A stretch of 64,000 bases of DNA from CAYYNP01 sp964472545 (GCA_964472545.1 CAYYNP010000004.1:1-64000), one strand, 5' to 3'; numbered from the stretch's first letter, positions 1 to 9,240 are shown. Numbers and translations are program-made. Notes: generated by a model from the letters alone, not told the origin.

Positions 1-9
1 GACTGTTGC

Positions 10-105
10 TTAGCTGGACCACGGTTTTGTGCCAAACCCGTTGAAACAAAACAACAGGCTGGCAAGTAGCGCCAGGGATAGCGTGCGTGGGACAACCGGG
101 TTCAT
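10..105 (-). CDS. Small hydrophobic ORF, 31 aa, possibly a truncated signal peptide
   Basis: A 31-codon frame starts at ATG 105 behind a GGAGAAC ribosome-binding-like stretch and stops at 10-12. It encodes a short basic start followed by a hydrophobic run (SLALLASLLFCF), which looks like an export signal with almost nothing after it. It may be a genuine tiny membrane peptide, or the head of a secreted protein broken by a stop or frameshift, with the rest lying left of the window. I recognise no family. Support rests only on the RBS and the hydrophobic segment. Confidence 0.3.
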   Translation of the reverse strand: MNPVVPRTLSLALLASLLFCFNGFGTKPWSS

Positions 106-160
106 GACTCGTTCTCCGGGGATGGGGGAATGCGGATGTTCGTGTCGGCGTCGCCGATCG

Positions 161-239
161 CCGTTTAGCCGCCGCACGGCGGCGTGACGTCGGTGTGTAT
201 TGTGCATACAACGCCGCCGTGCCGGCGGCGGCTAGACGG
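161..239. repeat. GC-rich inverted repeat (GCCGCCGCACGGCGGCG type)
   Basis: Two long imperfect complementary arms, roughly 161-185 and 210-238, are separated by a 24-base AT-richer loop. The element lies just past the stop of the YVTN/cytochrome gene at 254. It could form a transcript hairpin, but it has no following T-tract, so I class it with the palindromic spacer repeats and not as an intrinsic terminator. Confidence 0.5.
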
Positions 240-253
240 CGGATGGCCGGAGT

Positions 254-2239
254 TCATAGTGACCTCAAATACTCGATCAGTGTATCAATCTCTTCGTTCG
301 ATAAGTGCGACGTCCGGCCGTGGCGATCGTCCGGATTCAACGTCGTCAACACGTCGCGCAACCCGGCCGCGCGGCCGTGATGCAGAAAAGGGGCCGTCTG
401 CCATAGCTCGATCAGCGTGGGCGTGTCGAGCCGGCCGGACGCGTCGGGCTCCTGCACGGTGCCCACGTCGTGCATCTTCAGGTCGGTATACAGCGGGGCC
501 GGATGGCAACGGGCGCAACCGACTTTGGGGCTTTCGAAGAGCTCCTTGCCGCGGCGGGCCTTGGGGCTGAGGTGGCCGTCGATCAAGTACGGACTCTTCT
601 CCGGTTTAAGCGACCGCAAATACGCCTCGACCGCCTGCAGCTCGTCGGGTTTCGGCTCCTGAAACAACAGGAAGCGAAACCCGGCCGCCGCGGCCGCCGG
701 CATGCCGGAACGTACGCCGCGCGACATGGCCGGGGGCGTGCGATGGGCCAACAACAGCGAGCGGGTGTTCTTGGGGCTGCCGATCCCGTCGTTCATCAGG
801 TCCCAGTTCAGCCCGTCCACACGGCCGTCGGGGTGGCAGGTCGAACAGCTCAACCACCGCTCAAAGCAGTAGTTCGCATCGTGAAAGATCGCCTCGCCCC
901 GCCGCGGGGCGTCCGCCGTCGGCTGCAAGGCGACGGCCACGCCGCCGCGGACCTTCAGCGAGGCCGCGTCGATCAGCACGACCGTGCCCGTGTAGTACAT
1001 CGCCACGGCCAAATCCCGCCCGTCGGGCGAAACGGCCAGCCCACGGGGACCGTTGCCCGGCAGGTCAACGCGGGTAAGCACCTTGCCGATGTAGCGTCCC
1101 TGGCCGTACTCGACCGGCAGATCGCTGACGACCAACTCGACGGCCATCGGATCGTTCACGCCAAGTTGCCAGGTATCGGAGTAGCCCATCGAGCCGCGGG
1201 CCGTGTTCGGATGGGCTTCGTGGTTGTTGTCTTCGTCGGCCGGCTGCGTAGCGGCGAGCTTGGGCAACTCCTTGTTCAAGCCCGCGTGCAGCTTGGTCAG
1301 GTCGATCTTGCCGAGTTGATGGACGCCGCCGAGCGTGACGTAGAGCGTGGCCCCGCCCGGCGAGCAGGCCGCACCGAAGGGATTGGCCGCGGCGTCGTTG
1401 AACCGATCGAGCAGGATCGTGGCATGTCGCCGCTGCCGCCGCAAGTCGATCACCGTCATCGCGTTGGCGTTGATCCAGCCGTATTCGATCTGCTCGGTGG
1501 GCAACATGGCCCGGGCCAGGTTGTGGACAACGTAGGCCCAGCGGCCGTCGGGCGAGACGGCCACGCCGCAGACGTTCGTGCCGTGGATCGGCAGGCGGAT
1601 ATTGGCTGCGACGGTCAGCTTCTGCAGGTCGATCAGCGACACCACGGCCGTTACGGCCAGATCGGTGGCATCGCCGGCCGGCAGGCGATTGCCGAGGACG
1701 GCCAGACTCTCGTCGGGCGTAACCGCTAGGAAATAGGGCATGCGGGTGACGCTCACACGAGCCTTCTCGCGGCCATCGGCAAGCTGCACGACGGAAACCG
1801 TATCGGTGGCCGAATTGGCCGCCAGCAGCCAACCGCGGCGCGGTGCCAACGCCAGTCCAACGGGCCGCGGACCGACCGCAAGCCGCCGCAAGATCTTGCC
1901 CGCCCGATCGATTTCGGCGACCGACCCGGCAGCGCATTCCGCCACGTAGACCGACCGTCCGTCATCCGACCACACCACACCGCTCGGCTGTCCTCGCAGC
2001 GCAACGTCACGGACCACCCGCTTGTCGCCCGGCCCGATCAACCCCGCCGCTGCGGCAGTGCGATCACTGACGGCCAGCGTCCCGTCCGGTGCGTACGCCA
2101 GATCGAACGGGGAACGATAGACCGGCGGTTCGTCCGGTTCAGACGCGACCACGCCTCGCGCCAACGGACATGCGCCGATGGCCAGCATCAGAAGAAGCAC
2201 CGCTCGGCCCAACTGCTCTCTCGCGACCATTACGTTCAT
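254..2239 (-). CDS. Secreted YVTN-type beta-propeller protein with C-terminal di-haem cytochrome c region
   Basis: The product has 661 residues. The N-terminus is a signal peptide with a hydrophobic core (AVLLLMLAIGACPLA). Roughly residues 50-420 are YVTN/PQQ-like propeller blades, seen as repeats of 'VSPDGRWAYVVH' and 'LAVSPDGRDLAVAMY' type. The last ~230 residues resemble di-haem cytochrome c peroxidase/MauG-like domains with two haem-binding CxxCH motifs (CSTCH and CARCH) and a 'KNTRSLL' stretch typical of that group. It is probably a periplasmic electron-transfer or oxidase protein of unknown substrate. The start could also be ATG 2230; the Shine-Dalgarno is weak for both. The next gene upstream is also a propeller protein, 68 bases away across a perfect 21-bp palindrome. 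Confidence 0.85.
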   Translation of the reverse strand: MNVMVAREQLGRAVLLLMLAIGACPLARGVVASEPDEPPVYRSPFDLAYAPDGTLAVSDRTAAAAGLIGPGDKRVVRDVALRGQPSGVVWSDDGRSVYVAECAAGSVAEIDRAGKILRRLAVGPRPVGLALAPRRGWLLAANSATDTVSVVQLADGREKARVSVTRMPYFLAVTPDESLAVLGNRLPAGDATDLAVTAVVSLIDLQKLTVAANIRLPIHGTNVCGVAVSPDGRWAYVVHNLARAMLPTEQIEYGWINANAMTVIDLRRQRRHATILLDRFNDAAANPFGAACSPGGATLYVTLGGVHQLGKIDLTKLHAGLNKELPKLAATQPADEDNNHEAHPNTARGSMGYSDTWQLGVNDPMAVELVVSDLPVEYGQGRYIGKVLTRVDLPGNGPRGLAVSPDGRDLAVAMYYTGTVVLIDAASLKVRGGVAVALQPTADAPRRGEAIFHDANYCFERWLSCSTCHPDGRVDGLNWDLMNDGIGSPKNTRSLLLAHRTPPAMSRGVRSGMPAAAAAGFRFLLFQEPKPDELQAVEAYLRSLKPEKSPYLIDGHLSPKARRGKELFESPKVGCARCHPAPLYTDLKMHDVGTVQEPDASGRLDTPTLIELWQTAPFLHHGRAAGLRDVLTTLNPDDRHGRTSHLSNEEIDTLIEYLRSL

Positions 2240-2249
2240 CCAACCGTTT

Positions 2250-2305
2250 GTAGGGTGCGTGAAACGCACCGCCAGCGCGCATATGGTGCGTTTCACGCAC
2301 CCTAC
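2250..2305. repeat. Palindromic repeat, family A (TAGGGTGCGT...ACGCACCCTA)
   Basis: Arms 2250-2270 and 2285-2305 are perfect 21-bp inverted complements, and each arm is itself a small hairpin (GGTGCGTxxxACGCACC). A second, longer-spaced copy lies at 7970-8107. Confidence 0.9.
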
Positions 2306-2307
2306 GA

Positions 2308-3387
2308 CTATTCCCCAGCCCCCACCTTCAACGGAATCACGGTGATCGTATCCGGCTTGTCCGGCTCGTTGCCGTCGTAGGGCAGGTCGATGTTGCTGGC
2401 GTAGAGGATGTTGCCGCGGACGCACGGCTCGGACGGCTTGTCGAGCTTGCCACCGGCGCCGGTGGAGTTGTCGTTCTTGGCGATCGTCTTGACCTTGCCC
2501 GTCTTGGCGTCGACCATATGCACGGCGTTGCCGAAGAAGTCGGCCACCACCAGTTTGTCCCACTTGGCGACGTACTTCATCCCGTCGGTGCTCTCGATCG
2601 GTGAGCCTTTGGCCAGCACCTTCAGCGGCCCGGCCAGCAGGCCGTCGTCGCGCAGCCGCGCGGTCAGTATCGAGGCCTCGCCGAAGTTGCAGACGAACAG
2701 CCGGCCGTCGGGCGCGATCGACAGGCCGTTGGCTCCCACGTCCTTTCGCCAGTCGTCGGCGGTGGTGGTGAAGCGAGCGACCAGGTGGCGGTCTTTGCCG
2801 TCGGGCAGCAACTTGACCGGCTTCCGAGGATTCAGTTCCGAAAGCTCGAACTTGTAGAACCCGGACGTGTGCGGCGTGGCGCCGTTGATCAGGCACGTTT
2901 CGGTGACGTAGATCCGATCGTCGAAGGCCTCGACCGCGTTGGCCGCAATGAAGCCGGTGGCCACCGTTTCGACGCCGATCGCCTTGCCGCGCTTCATCTT
3001 CACTCGCAGCAGCCGCGACTTGTGCTTCGTGTTTTCGCCGAACGTCTGGTTGTCGGCCACGTAGAGGTTTCCGTCGGCCGCCTCGGCGATCCCCAGCGGG
3101 TAGACGCCGTCGGTGTCCGGGTGTTTCGGCAGGTCGATCAGCTTGCTCAGTTGATTGTCCGCGTCGATCGTCCACACGGCCGCCACGGCGGGCTCCTGGA
3201 GGTTCAACACGATCAGAAAGATCTGCCCATCGCGGCCCACGGTCATGCCGTCCGGTGTGGAAACCCCCTCCGGCAAGACGAGCGACGAGGCGTCGCCGGC
3301 CGGCTTGATGCAATCCAGCGGCGGGGCCGCACCGAAGGCGGTGGCGGTGACGAGCAGTGCGACGAGCGCAACGAGACAGTGACGCAT
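2308..3387 (-). CDS. Secreted SMP-30/NHL-like beta-propeller protein
   Basis: The product has 359 residues. It starts at ATG 3387 behind AGGAG; an upstream in-frame ATG at 3468 would place 27 charged residues before the signal peptide and is not preferred. The signal peptide (CLVALVALLVTATAFG) is followed by about six blades with 'DGQIFLIV', 'DGNLYVADN', 'DGRLFVCNF' and 'KLVVADFFGN' style strands. This matches the SMP-30/gluconolactonase/NHL superfamily. No catalytic assignment is possible; metal-binding residues of true lactonases are not obvious. It may be cotranscribed with the downstream YVTN/cytochrome gene. Confidence 0.75.
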   Translation of the reverse strand: MRHCLVALVALLVTATAFGAAPPLDCIKPAGDASSLVLPEGVSTPDGMTVGRDGQIFLIVLNLQEPAVAAVWTIDADNQLSKLIDLPKHPDTDGVYPLGIAEAADGNLYVADNQTFGENTKHKSRLLRVKMKRGKAIGVETVATGFIAANAVEAFDDRIYVTETCLINGATPHTSGFYKFELSELNPRKPVKLLPDGKDRHLVARFTTTADDWRKDVGANGLSIAPDGRLFVCNFGEASILTARLRDDGLLAGPLKVLAKGSPIESTDGMKYVAKWDKLVVADFFGNAVHMVDAKTGKVKTIAKNDNSTGAGGKLDKPSEPCVRGNILYASNIDLPYDGNEPDKPDTITVIPLKVGAGE

Positions 3388-3544
3388 GGTGTGGGCTCCT
3401 GAGTGTGACGAAGAAGCGAGATTCCAATCTTCCGCCCCAATTGTAGCCTCCGGAAGACCGCTTTGCACGGTCGACGCCCAACTGCGGAGGGGTTCCAGGC
3501 GTCCGGCTCCCGCTCACGATCGGAACTGCCGGGCTGAAACTCGA

Positions 3545-3642
3545 TGGGTGGCTGGGGCAAAGCGCAGCGGTGCCCCAGTGAAGGACGAGTCAACCGGAGC
3601 GCACACAACCTGGGGCACCGCTGCGCTCTGCCCCCGCCACCC
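3545..3642. repeat. Palindromic repeat, family B (GGGGCAaAGCGCAGCGGTGCCCC)
   Basis: Two facing copies of a ~32-bp unit containing GCGCAGCGGTGCCCC (3545-3577) and its complement (3610-3642) form an inverted pair in the 279-base spacer. Single copies occur at 8111-8144 and 51029-51062, in different gene contexts. Confidence 0.85.
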
Positions 3643-3666
3643 CCAGGAGTCGCATGTTGCAAGGCG

Positions 3667-6378
3667 CTATTCGTCCTTTCCACCGGCAACGACCGACAAC
3701 TCATCGACGAACAACCACGCCTTGGTCGGCTGGCGGCGGATCCAATCGGGAAGCTGGCCGGCGTTGACGGCGCGGACGCGGACGTAACGCCCACGGGTCT
3801 TCAGTTCGCCGGCGGTCAACACGATCGTGCGGGGACCAACGTGGGCCGTGGCGGGCTCGGGCGTACGCGTCGCGAGCGTGCGGAACTGGCTGCCGTCGTC
3901 GGAGACGGAAAACTCGACCGTGCGAGGCAGCAAAATGCCGACGCGCGTGGACTGCAACACGCGCAGCGTGATGCCGTCAAACTGCACGGGATTGCCCAGG
4001 TCGATCGTCGCCACCAGATCGTCGCCCAAGAAACCCAGCCAATGCGGGTCGGTGTGATCGGCTTGGGCGATCCGGCCGTCGACCAGCGACGTCGAACCGA
4101 TGCCCGGATAACGCGGGTCGGGCCGATTCCGCAGCGAAACCGGTCGGCCCACTGCGGCGTGTTCAATCCGCCGGGCTGGCGGCAACTCGATCTGATCTTC
4201 CGGCAGCATCGGCGCCCGGTTCTTCTCCCAGTGTTTGGCGATGCCGCTGGTCTTGGAAAGGTCCCAGAGATTGAGGTCCAACTCCCGCAACGCCAACACC
4301 GTGGGGATCCAGGCCTGCGTCCATCCGACCTCAATGGCCCACGCTCCCCAACCGCTGTCGGCATTCGAGCCGTAGTAATCCCAGCGGCGGAAGTCGAACG
4401 CGCGGAACCAGCCGCCGTCGAGTTCCGGATGGGCGTCGCTGCGGACCTGGATGCGGATGAGGAACTCGGCCAGCCGGTCGGCCATTTCACGATAGATCGA
4501 CTCGCCCGTAGCGGCGTGGGCCTCGTGCAGCCCGAGAAAGGCGAAGTTGCAGGTGTAGAGCAGGTCGGCCACGGGATCGCCGTTCTGCTGGATCAGCGAG
4601 GCCTCGCGGGTGCCGTACTCGGCGTTGGAGCGTGGCGGGCGATAGCTGCCCAGGCCCGGCGTGCCGAGTTCCTCGCGGATCGCCCCGCAGGCGTGCTGGC
4701 ATTTTCGCATGTCGTCGGCAATCCGCCGCAGCCACGCCCGGTGCTCGGGCCGGTCGTCGACGCGGATTAGCCAAGCCAGTGTGAGCAACATCCGTGCCCG
4801 CTCTTGTTGGATACCGTTGGTCCACTGCCAGCGGTCGGGATAGGCCTCCATCATCATCCGCACGGCGTCGCGGGTGCGCGTCAGCAGCGGCTGGTAGCCG
4901 GTCTTGTCGTAGAGCCACAGATACGTGGCCCAAACCCACGCCTGGTAGTGCGGGGCGTAGTGGATTGTTCGTGCCCGGTAGTAATGCGGCCAGCCGCGCT
5001 CGAGCAGTTGCCCGTCGTTCAGCGCCGCGCCGCGAAAGCCGTAGACGCCGGTGGTGCGGTAGTTGGCCAGGATGTTTTGCAGCAGGACTTCGTCCCAGCG
5101 ATCGGTTTGCAGCAGGGCCGCCGTGCCCAGGCCGCCGAGGATCACCTTGACGTCGTTGTCGGCGTAGAGCGAGCGGCTGTCGGCCGCCCAATGGAGCAGG
5201 CCGAAGTTGGCCTTGTCGGGATCGTCCTGAAAGAGCCTCGATTTGAAGTAGACCCAGTCGAGCAGGTTCCCGGCCACCTGACGGCTGTGGCGATCGCCGT
5301 CGATCTTCGCCCGCAGCGCAAAGGCCAGGGCCGTCTCGCCGTTGGCGTCGGTCCGCAGCCACCAGCGGACCGGCTGCGTGCCGTCGGCGTTGATCCGGGA
5401 ACTAAACCCCTCCAACACGCCGTGGGTTCCGTCGCCGGCCGGCCAGGAGGGGTCGGGCAACGGGCCGACCGGATTGCGCGGATCGACGACGCCCGTGCGG
5501 CGGTATTCGTCGTACTTGGCCTTCCATTGGCCGTCGATCAACATCCGGGCGTTGCTGTGCCAGTCGATGCCGCGGACGATGGCGGCCCGTGCGGCGCCCG
5601 GTGGAAGGGGCTCGCAACGGGCGTACGTCGAATGCACCTCGGGCGTCCACTCCAGTTGCGGCGGGTCGTGCGAAGGTTGCAGCCAACGGAAGATCATCCG
5701 CCAAACCGCCCGCATCGCCTCCTGGGTGGCGTAGCGGGCCGTGACGAATTGGCTCAGCTTCGTCGTCGAGACGAGAACATCCCGGCCGGGACATTGCACC
5801 AACAGCGGATAGGTCGTCACGTCGGCAAGCCCAAAGATGGCCGTGTCGAATCCGGCCACCCGTGCAGCGACCAGATGGGCGTTCGGGGCTTCCACCTCGA
5901 CGAAGTGGCAATCGTGGACGGCCAGGATATCGAGCCGTTTGAGCGTCGGGGTGAAGGCGTCGGAGGCCACCACGGCCCGCTCCAGTCGCGTGCGCCGCGC
6001 GGCGCCGACCTTCACGCCCGGCAACCAAGACGGATACTCGACGAACAGCCTCAGCCGCTTGGCGGCCGCGGCGTCGAACAGGGCCTGATCCAACCGCGCG
6101 GTCTTCTGGGGATAGCCGTCGGCCAAGATCAACACGCCCTGGCCGGGCTGCGCCGCGCGGACCGCCGCGGAGGCCGATTCCACCCGTGTGACCTTGCCTT
6201 CAGCGGCGATCACACGGTAGAGGTCGTTGTCTTCGGCGCAGCAGAAGACGACGTTCAACGGGTCGGCTTCGGCCTCGGCCGCCACCCACAAGAGAACGAT
6301 CGCGAGACGGCAAGCAGATTGGCAGGCCGTCCCCACTTTGCGAAACGCCTGGAATCCGGCTGCCAGGTGGTCGTTCAT
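3667..6378 (-). CDS. Large exported protein with alpha/alpha-barrel-like core and discoidin-like C-terminus
   Basis: The product has 903 residues. The start at ATG 6378 keeps a short hydrophobic segment (LAIVLLWVAAEAEA) at residues ~25-38 as export signal. Residues ~45-190 look like a class I glutamine amidotransferase/ThuA-like Rossmann region ('GVLILADGYP'). Residues ~280-720 are rich in Trp/Tyr helices ('YQAWVWATYLWLYD', 'WAIEVGWTQAWI') that suggest an alpha/alpha-toroid of the six-hairpin glycosidase type. The last ~130 residues resemble a F5/8 type C (discoidin) carbohydrate-binding domain ('VATIDLGNPVQFDGITLRV'). A role in glycan processing is inferred. Upstream ATGs at 6408 and earlier fall in a palindromic repeat and are unlikely starts. 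Confidence 0.7.
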   Translation of the reverse strand: MNDHLAAGFQAFRKVGTACQSACRLAIVLLWVAAEAEADPLNVVFCCAEDNDLYRVIAAEGKVTRVESASAAVRAAQPGQGVLILADGYPQKTARLDQALFDAAAAKRLRLFVEYPSWLPGVKVGAARRTRLERAVVASDAFTPTLKRLDILAVHDCHFVEVEAPNAHLVAARVAGFDTAIFGLADVTTYPLLVQCPGRDVLVSTTKLSQFVTARYATQEAMRAVWRMIFRWLQPSHDPPQLEWTPEVHSTYARCEPLPPGAARAAIVRGIDWHSNARMLIDGQWKAKYDEYRRTGVVDPRNPVGPLPDPSWPAGDGTHGVLEGFSSRINADGTQPVRWWLRTDANGETALAFALRAKIDGDRHSRQVAGNLLDWVYFKSRLFQDDPDKANFGLLHWAADSRSLYADNDVKVILGGLGTAALLQTDRWDEVLLQNILANYRTTGVYGFRGAALNDGQLLERGWPHYYRARTIHYAPHYQAWVWATYLWLYDKTGYQPLLTRTRDAVRMMMEAYPDRWQWTNGIQQERARMLLTLAWLIRVDDRPEHRAWLRRIADDMRKCQHACGAIREELGTPGLGSYRPPRSNAEYGTREASLIQQNGDPVADLLYTCNFAFLGLHEAHAATGESIYREMADRLAEFLIRIQVRSDAHPELDGGWFRAFDFRRWDYYGSNADSGWGAWAIEVGWTQAWIPTVLALRELDLNLWDLSKTSGIAKHWEKNRAPMLPEDQIELPPARRIEHAAVGRPVSLRNRPDPRYPGIGSTSLVDGRIAQADHTDPHWLGFLGDDLVATIDLGNPVQFDGITLRVLQSTRVGILLPRTVEFSVSDDGSQFRTLATRTPEPATAHVGPRTIVLTAGELKTRGRYVRVRAVNAGQLPDWIRRQPTKAWLFVDELSVVAGGKDE

Positions 6379-6409
6379 GGCCTCGGTCTCTTCAGTTGTG
6401 GGTGCCATG

Positions 6410-6483
6410 CCCACGCTTGCTTGCGTGGGCATGCCGCGTTGCAGGCCGCCAACATACCCACGCAAGCGTGGGCATGGCACCCA
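6410..6483. repeat. Palindromic repeat, family E (GTGCCATGCCCACGCTTGC)
   Basis: Arms 6410-6434 and 6454-6483 contain facing copies of GCCATGCCCACGCTTGC. The element fills the gap between the sulfatase stop and the start of the downstream 903-residue gene. Confidence 0.8.
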
Positions 6484-6516
6484 GACTCGGCCCACAGGAC
6501 CGAATGTCGTATCGTA

Positions 6517-7944
6517 TTACCGCGGAATCACCCAATCGGTCGGGGCCTCGAACTCCTCGCGTCCCTCACGAAAATCGGGCACGCCGTCGATCTTTAGGCG
6601 GCGGAAGGCCTGCAGGCGGCGGAGTAATTCTGCGGCGGTTTCTCGCTCTTGGGCGATCAGATCGGTCTGCTCGCCCGGGTCGCGGTCGAGGCGGTAGAGT
6701 TCGATTTTCGGCCCGTTGTCTACGTCACGCGGTTGGCCGTCGCCGTCGAGCGAAACGTCGAGCACGCTGCCGCCGTTGACGATCAGCTTCCAGGTGCCGT
6801 CGCAAACGGCCGTCCGGTCGGGCGAGCCCTGGGCAATGTAGCTGAACCAGTCGCGCCGCGGCAGCTTGGCCTTGCCGCGGAGCACGTCGAGCAGGTCGTG
6901 GCCGTCGAGCGGATTGGGGTCCGCGGCCGTGACGCCGGCCAGCCGTTTGACGGTCGGATAGACGTCGATGTAACCGGCCATATCGTCCACTCGCCGCCCG
7001 CCGCCGACGCCGCCGGCCGGCCATCGGGCGACCGCCGGCACGCGCACGCCGCCTTCGTAGACCGAACCCTTCCCGCCCCGCCAGGGCCGGTTGTCGCCGT
7101 ATCGGGTGGCACCGTTGTCGCTGAAGAAGAGCATGAAGGTGTTCTCGGCGATCTCCTTCTCGTCAATCGCGGCCAGGATCTGGCCGATCGCCTGGTCCAT
7201 CGAGTCGACCATCGCGGCGTAGATCCGCCGCTTGGGGTCTTCGACCCGGTCGGCGTACTTGGCGATGTCTTCCTCCTTGGCTTGCAGCGGCAGGTGCGGG
7301 GCGTTGAAGGCCACGTAGAGGAAGAACGGCTCGTCGGTTGGACTCTCCGTGATGAACTGCGCTGCCTCGCGGCCGATCAGGTCGGTCGAGTAGCCTTCGT
7401 CGCGGCAAGTCTCGGTGTTGCGGTGCCAATCGAGTTCGCCTTCGCGATGATGGGTGAAGTAGTCGAAGGCCCCGTTGTAGTGTCCGTAATAGAACGTGAA
7501 GCCGCGGGCCAGCGGCAGATACTTGCGTTGGTAATGCCCCAAGTGCCACTTGCCGACGGCCGCGCGGCGCTTGTATCCGGCCGTGGCTACCAGATCGGCC
7601 AGTGTGTGTTCGGTGGTCGGCAGGCCGTACTTCCGCCAGGGCGTGATCACGGCCTCGCCCATGCCGTAGCGGATCGGCCAGCGCCCGGTCATCAGCCCGG
7701 CCCGGGTGGGCGAGCAGAGCGGACAGGCGTGAAAATTCTCCAGCCGCACGCCCTCGCGTGCCAGCCGATCGACGGCCGGCGTGTCGATGATGCCGCCGTT
7801 GTAGCCGACGTCTTTGAAGCCCAGGTCGTCGGCCAAGAGGATCACGATGTTCGGCCGCGTAGCCGCCGGCTGGGCCGCCGTAGCGGCGCTGCCGAGGAGT
7901 GCAACGGCCGCTAGTGTGGAGGTTAAGGTTCGAGAGAGGTGCAT
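6517..7944 (-). CDS. Secreted sulfatase (formylglycine-dependent, S1 family)
   Basis: The product has 475 residues, normal for an S1 sulfatase. A signal peptide (LAAVALLGSAATAA) is followed by the metal-binding start 'NIVILLADDLG'. The C-x-P-x-R sulfatase signature is 'CSPTRAGLMTGR', with Cys77 as the predicted formylglycine precursor. Downstream motifs 'KWHLGH', 'HLPLQAKEE' and 'FSDNGATRYGDN' supply expected metal and substrate ligands. It should hydrolyse sulfate esters on an algal or animal polysaccharide; the substrate cannot be read from sequence. The start at 7944 begins the signal peptide directly; an upstream ATG at 8049 would add residues encoded by a palindromic spacer repeat. Confidence 0.93.
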   Translation of the reverse strand: MHLSRTLTSTLAAVALLGSAATAAQPAATRPNIVILLADDLGFKDVGYNGGIIDTPAVDRLAREGVRLENFHACPLCSPTRAGLMTGRWPIRYGMGEAVITPWRKYGLPTTEHTLADLVATAGYKRRAAVGKWHLGHYQRKYLPLARGFTFYYGHYNGAFDYFTHHREGELDWHRNTETCRDEGYSTDLIGREAAQFITESPTDEPFFLYVAFNAPHLPLQAKEEDIAKYADRVEDPKRRIYAAMVDSMDQAIGQILAAIDEKEIAENTFMLFFSDNGATRYGDNRPWRGGKGSVYEGGVRVPAVARWPAGGVGGGRRVDDMAGYIDVYPTVKRLAGVTAADPNPLDGHDLLDVLRGKAKLPRRDWFSYIAQGSPDRTAVCDGTWKLIVNGGSVLDVSLDGDGQPRDVDNGPKIELYRLDRDPGEQTDLIAQERETAAELLRRLQAFRRLKIDGVPDFREGREEFEAPTDWVIPR

Positions 7945-7969
7945 GGGTGTCTCGAGGCTGGGGGAAAGC

Positions 7970-8107
7970 GTAGGGTGCGTCGCGACGCACCATGTCCTTG
8001 CCCCTAGGTCCTTGCCCCTAGAAAGCCTGTCCGAAAGACAAGCCTTCACCGTTCACCTTGTGGCGGTGCCGCGTTAGAGGGGCATGGTGCGTCGAGACGC
8101 ACCCTAC
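7970..8107. repeat. Palindromic repeat, family A, long-spaced copy
   Basis: Arms 7970-7994 and 8083-8107 are 25 bp with one mismatch and match the family A element at 2250-2305. The 88-base interior contains a direct repeat of CCTTGCCCCTAG near 7995-8021. Confidence 0.85.
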
Positions 8108-8110
8108 GTT

Positions 8111-8144
8111 CTGGGACACCGCTGCGCTTTGCCCCAGCCACCCC
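8111..8144. repeat. Family B repeat, single unit
   Basis: One copy of the CACCGCTGCGCTTTGCCCC unit abuts the family A element, so two families stand side by side in the 227-base spacer upstream of the sulfatase. Confidence 0.75.
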
Positions 8145-8171
8145 GTCAACAGGACTCTCTGTAACAACGTA

Positions 8172-9221
8172 CTACTTTGAAAGCAACTCGATCATCGCCC
8201 GGCCCATCGCGTCGCCGATGAGGAAATAGGTCTCGGCGTTGCTGTTCCAATGATAACTGGCGCCGGTGGGGGATTCTTCGCGTGGGCGGAAGAAGTCCCG
8301 GGTCTCGACGCAGGTGACGTTTTCCATCTTCTTAGACGCGGCGATTTGGGCCGGCTCGACCACCTGTTTGATGCGTGCCCGCACGCCGGGCAGGTTCTCG
8401 TCGTGGCCGCCGAAGCCGCTGCTGGCGATCACCACCGGCAGGTCGGCCACGCCCAGGTCCTTGCGAACGTCGGCGATCAACAGCGGCAGGTTCTTCTCGT
8501 ATTCGGCGGAAAAATCGGCATTGCAGCCGTCGTTCCAGCCTTGGTGCCAGCAGAAGCCAACGATCTCGACCTCGAGCTTGCCGAAGCCGGGAAAGTACTT
8601 CTCTGCGTTCGCCTGCAAGTTGCGCACTTCGCCGATCATCCGCCGGTAATAGGCCCCAACGTCGGGCTTGACGCCCTGCTTGTTGGCGCTCAACTCGAAC
8701 GTGGGCTCGCCGGCACTCGGCGGACGGAAGTCGATCGCCAGGCTCTTGCCGCCCCAGGCCGTTTTGATCAACAGCACGGGGACGTCGAGATGATCGCCCA
8801 TCACGTGGCCGAATTGCAGTTCGGGGCCGATCGTCAACCGATCGCCGGCGCCTTGCAGCCCGGGCTTCAGCCCGCTGGTGATGTCGACCGTGCGGGTCGT
8901 CTGCGCGGCGCCGCGGCCCTCGCGGACGGTTTGGCGCTGGAAATACCAGACGTCGCTGCGTTCGGCCCAGTTGCCCTGTGCGTCGACGAGGTGCTGGAAT
9001 TGACCTCGCCGATCGGATTTCTGCACCATGTAGGCCAGCGTGCCTTTGGTCTCGGCGGGACCTACGCGCCCGTCGCCGACCATGTTCGACTGGCCGGCCA
9101 GGATGAAGACCTTGGCGACGCGCGGGCTTTTGGCGGGCGATTCCGCGCGGACGGCCGCGCTTTGCAGCAACTGGCCGACGACGGCGGCGGAGATTACCAG
9201 AGCGGTTCGTGTGCGTCTCAT
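8172..9221 (-). CDS. Secreted SGNH hydrolase, sialate O-acetylesterase-like
   Basis: The product has 349 residues, starts at ATG 9221 behind GGAGC and carries a signal peptide. The 'FILAGQSNMVG' block holds the nucleophilic Ser of the sialate O-acetylesterase (SASA/DUF303) group, and 'GFCWHQGWNDG' corresponds to the family's WxQGE/WHQG oxyanion block. A C-terminal 'YHWNSNAETYFLIGDAMG' contains candidate Asp/His residues. It probably removes acetyl groups from a polysaccharide outside the cytoplasm, and its position beside a sulfatase fits decoration removal. The substrate is unknown. Confidence 0.85.
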   Translation of the reverse strand: MRRTRTALVISAAVVGQLLQSAAVRAESPAKSPRVAKVFILAGQSNMVGDGRVGPAETKGTLAYMVQKSDRRGQFQHLVDAQGNWAERSDVWYFQRQTVREGRGAAQTTRTVDITSGLKPGLQGAGDRLTIGPELQFGHVMGDHLDVPVLLIKTAWGGKSLAIDFRPPSAGEPTFELSANKQGVKPDVGAYYRRMIGEVRNLQANAEKYFPGFGKLEVEIVGFCWHQGWNDGCNADFSAEYEKNLPLLIADVRKDLGVADLPVVIASSGFGGHDENLPGVRARIKQVVEPAQIAASKKMENVTCVETRDFFRPREESPTGASYHWNSNAETYFLIGDAMGRAMIELLSK

Positions 9222-9240
9222 TCGATGGGGGCTCCTTCTT

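Noticed and set aside
470..1729. Long plus-strand open frame opposite the YVTN/cytochrome gene
   Set aside because: High GC leaves the complementary frame open; its translation is low-complexity Arg/Gly/Val/Asp and has no domain, while the minus strand encodes clear propeller and haem motifs.
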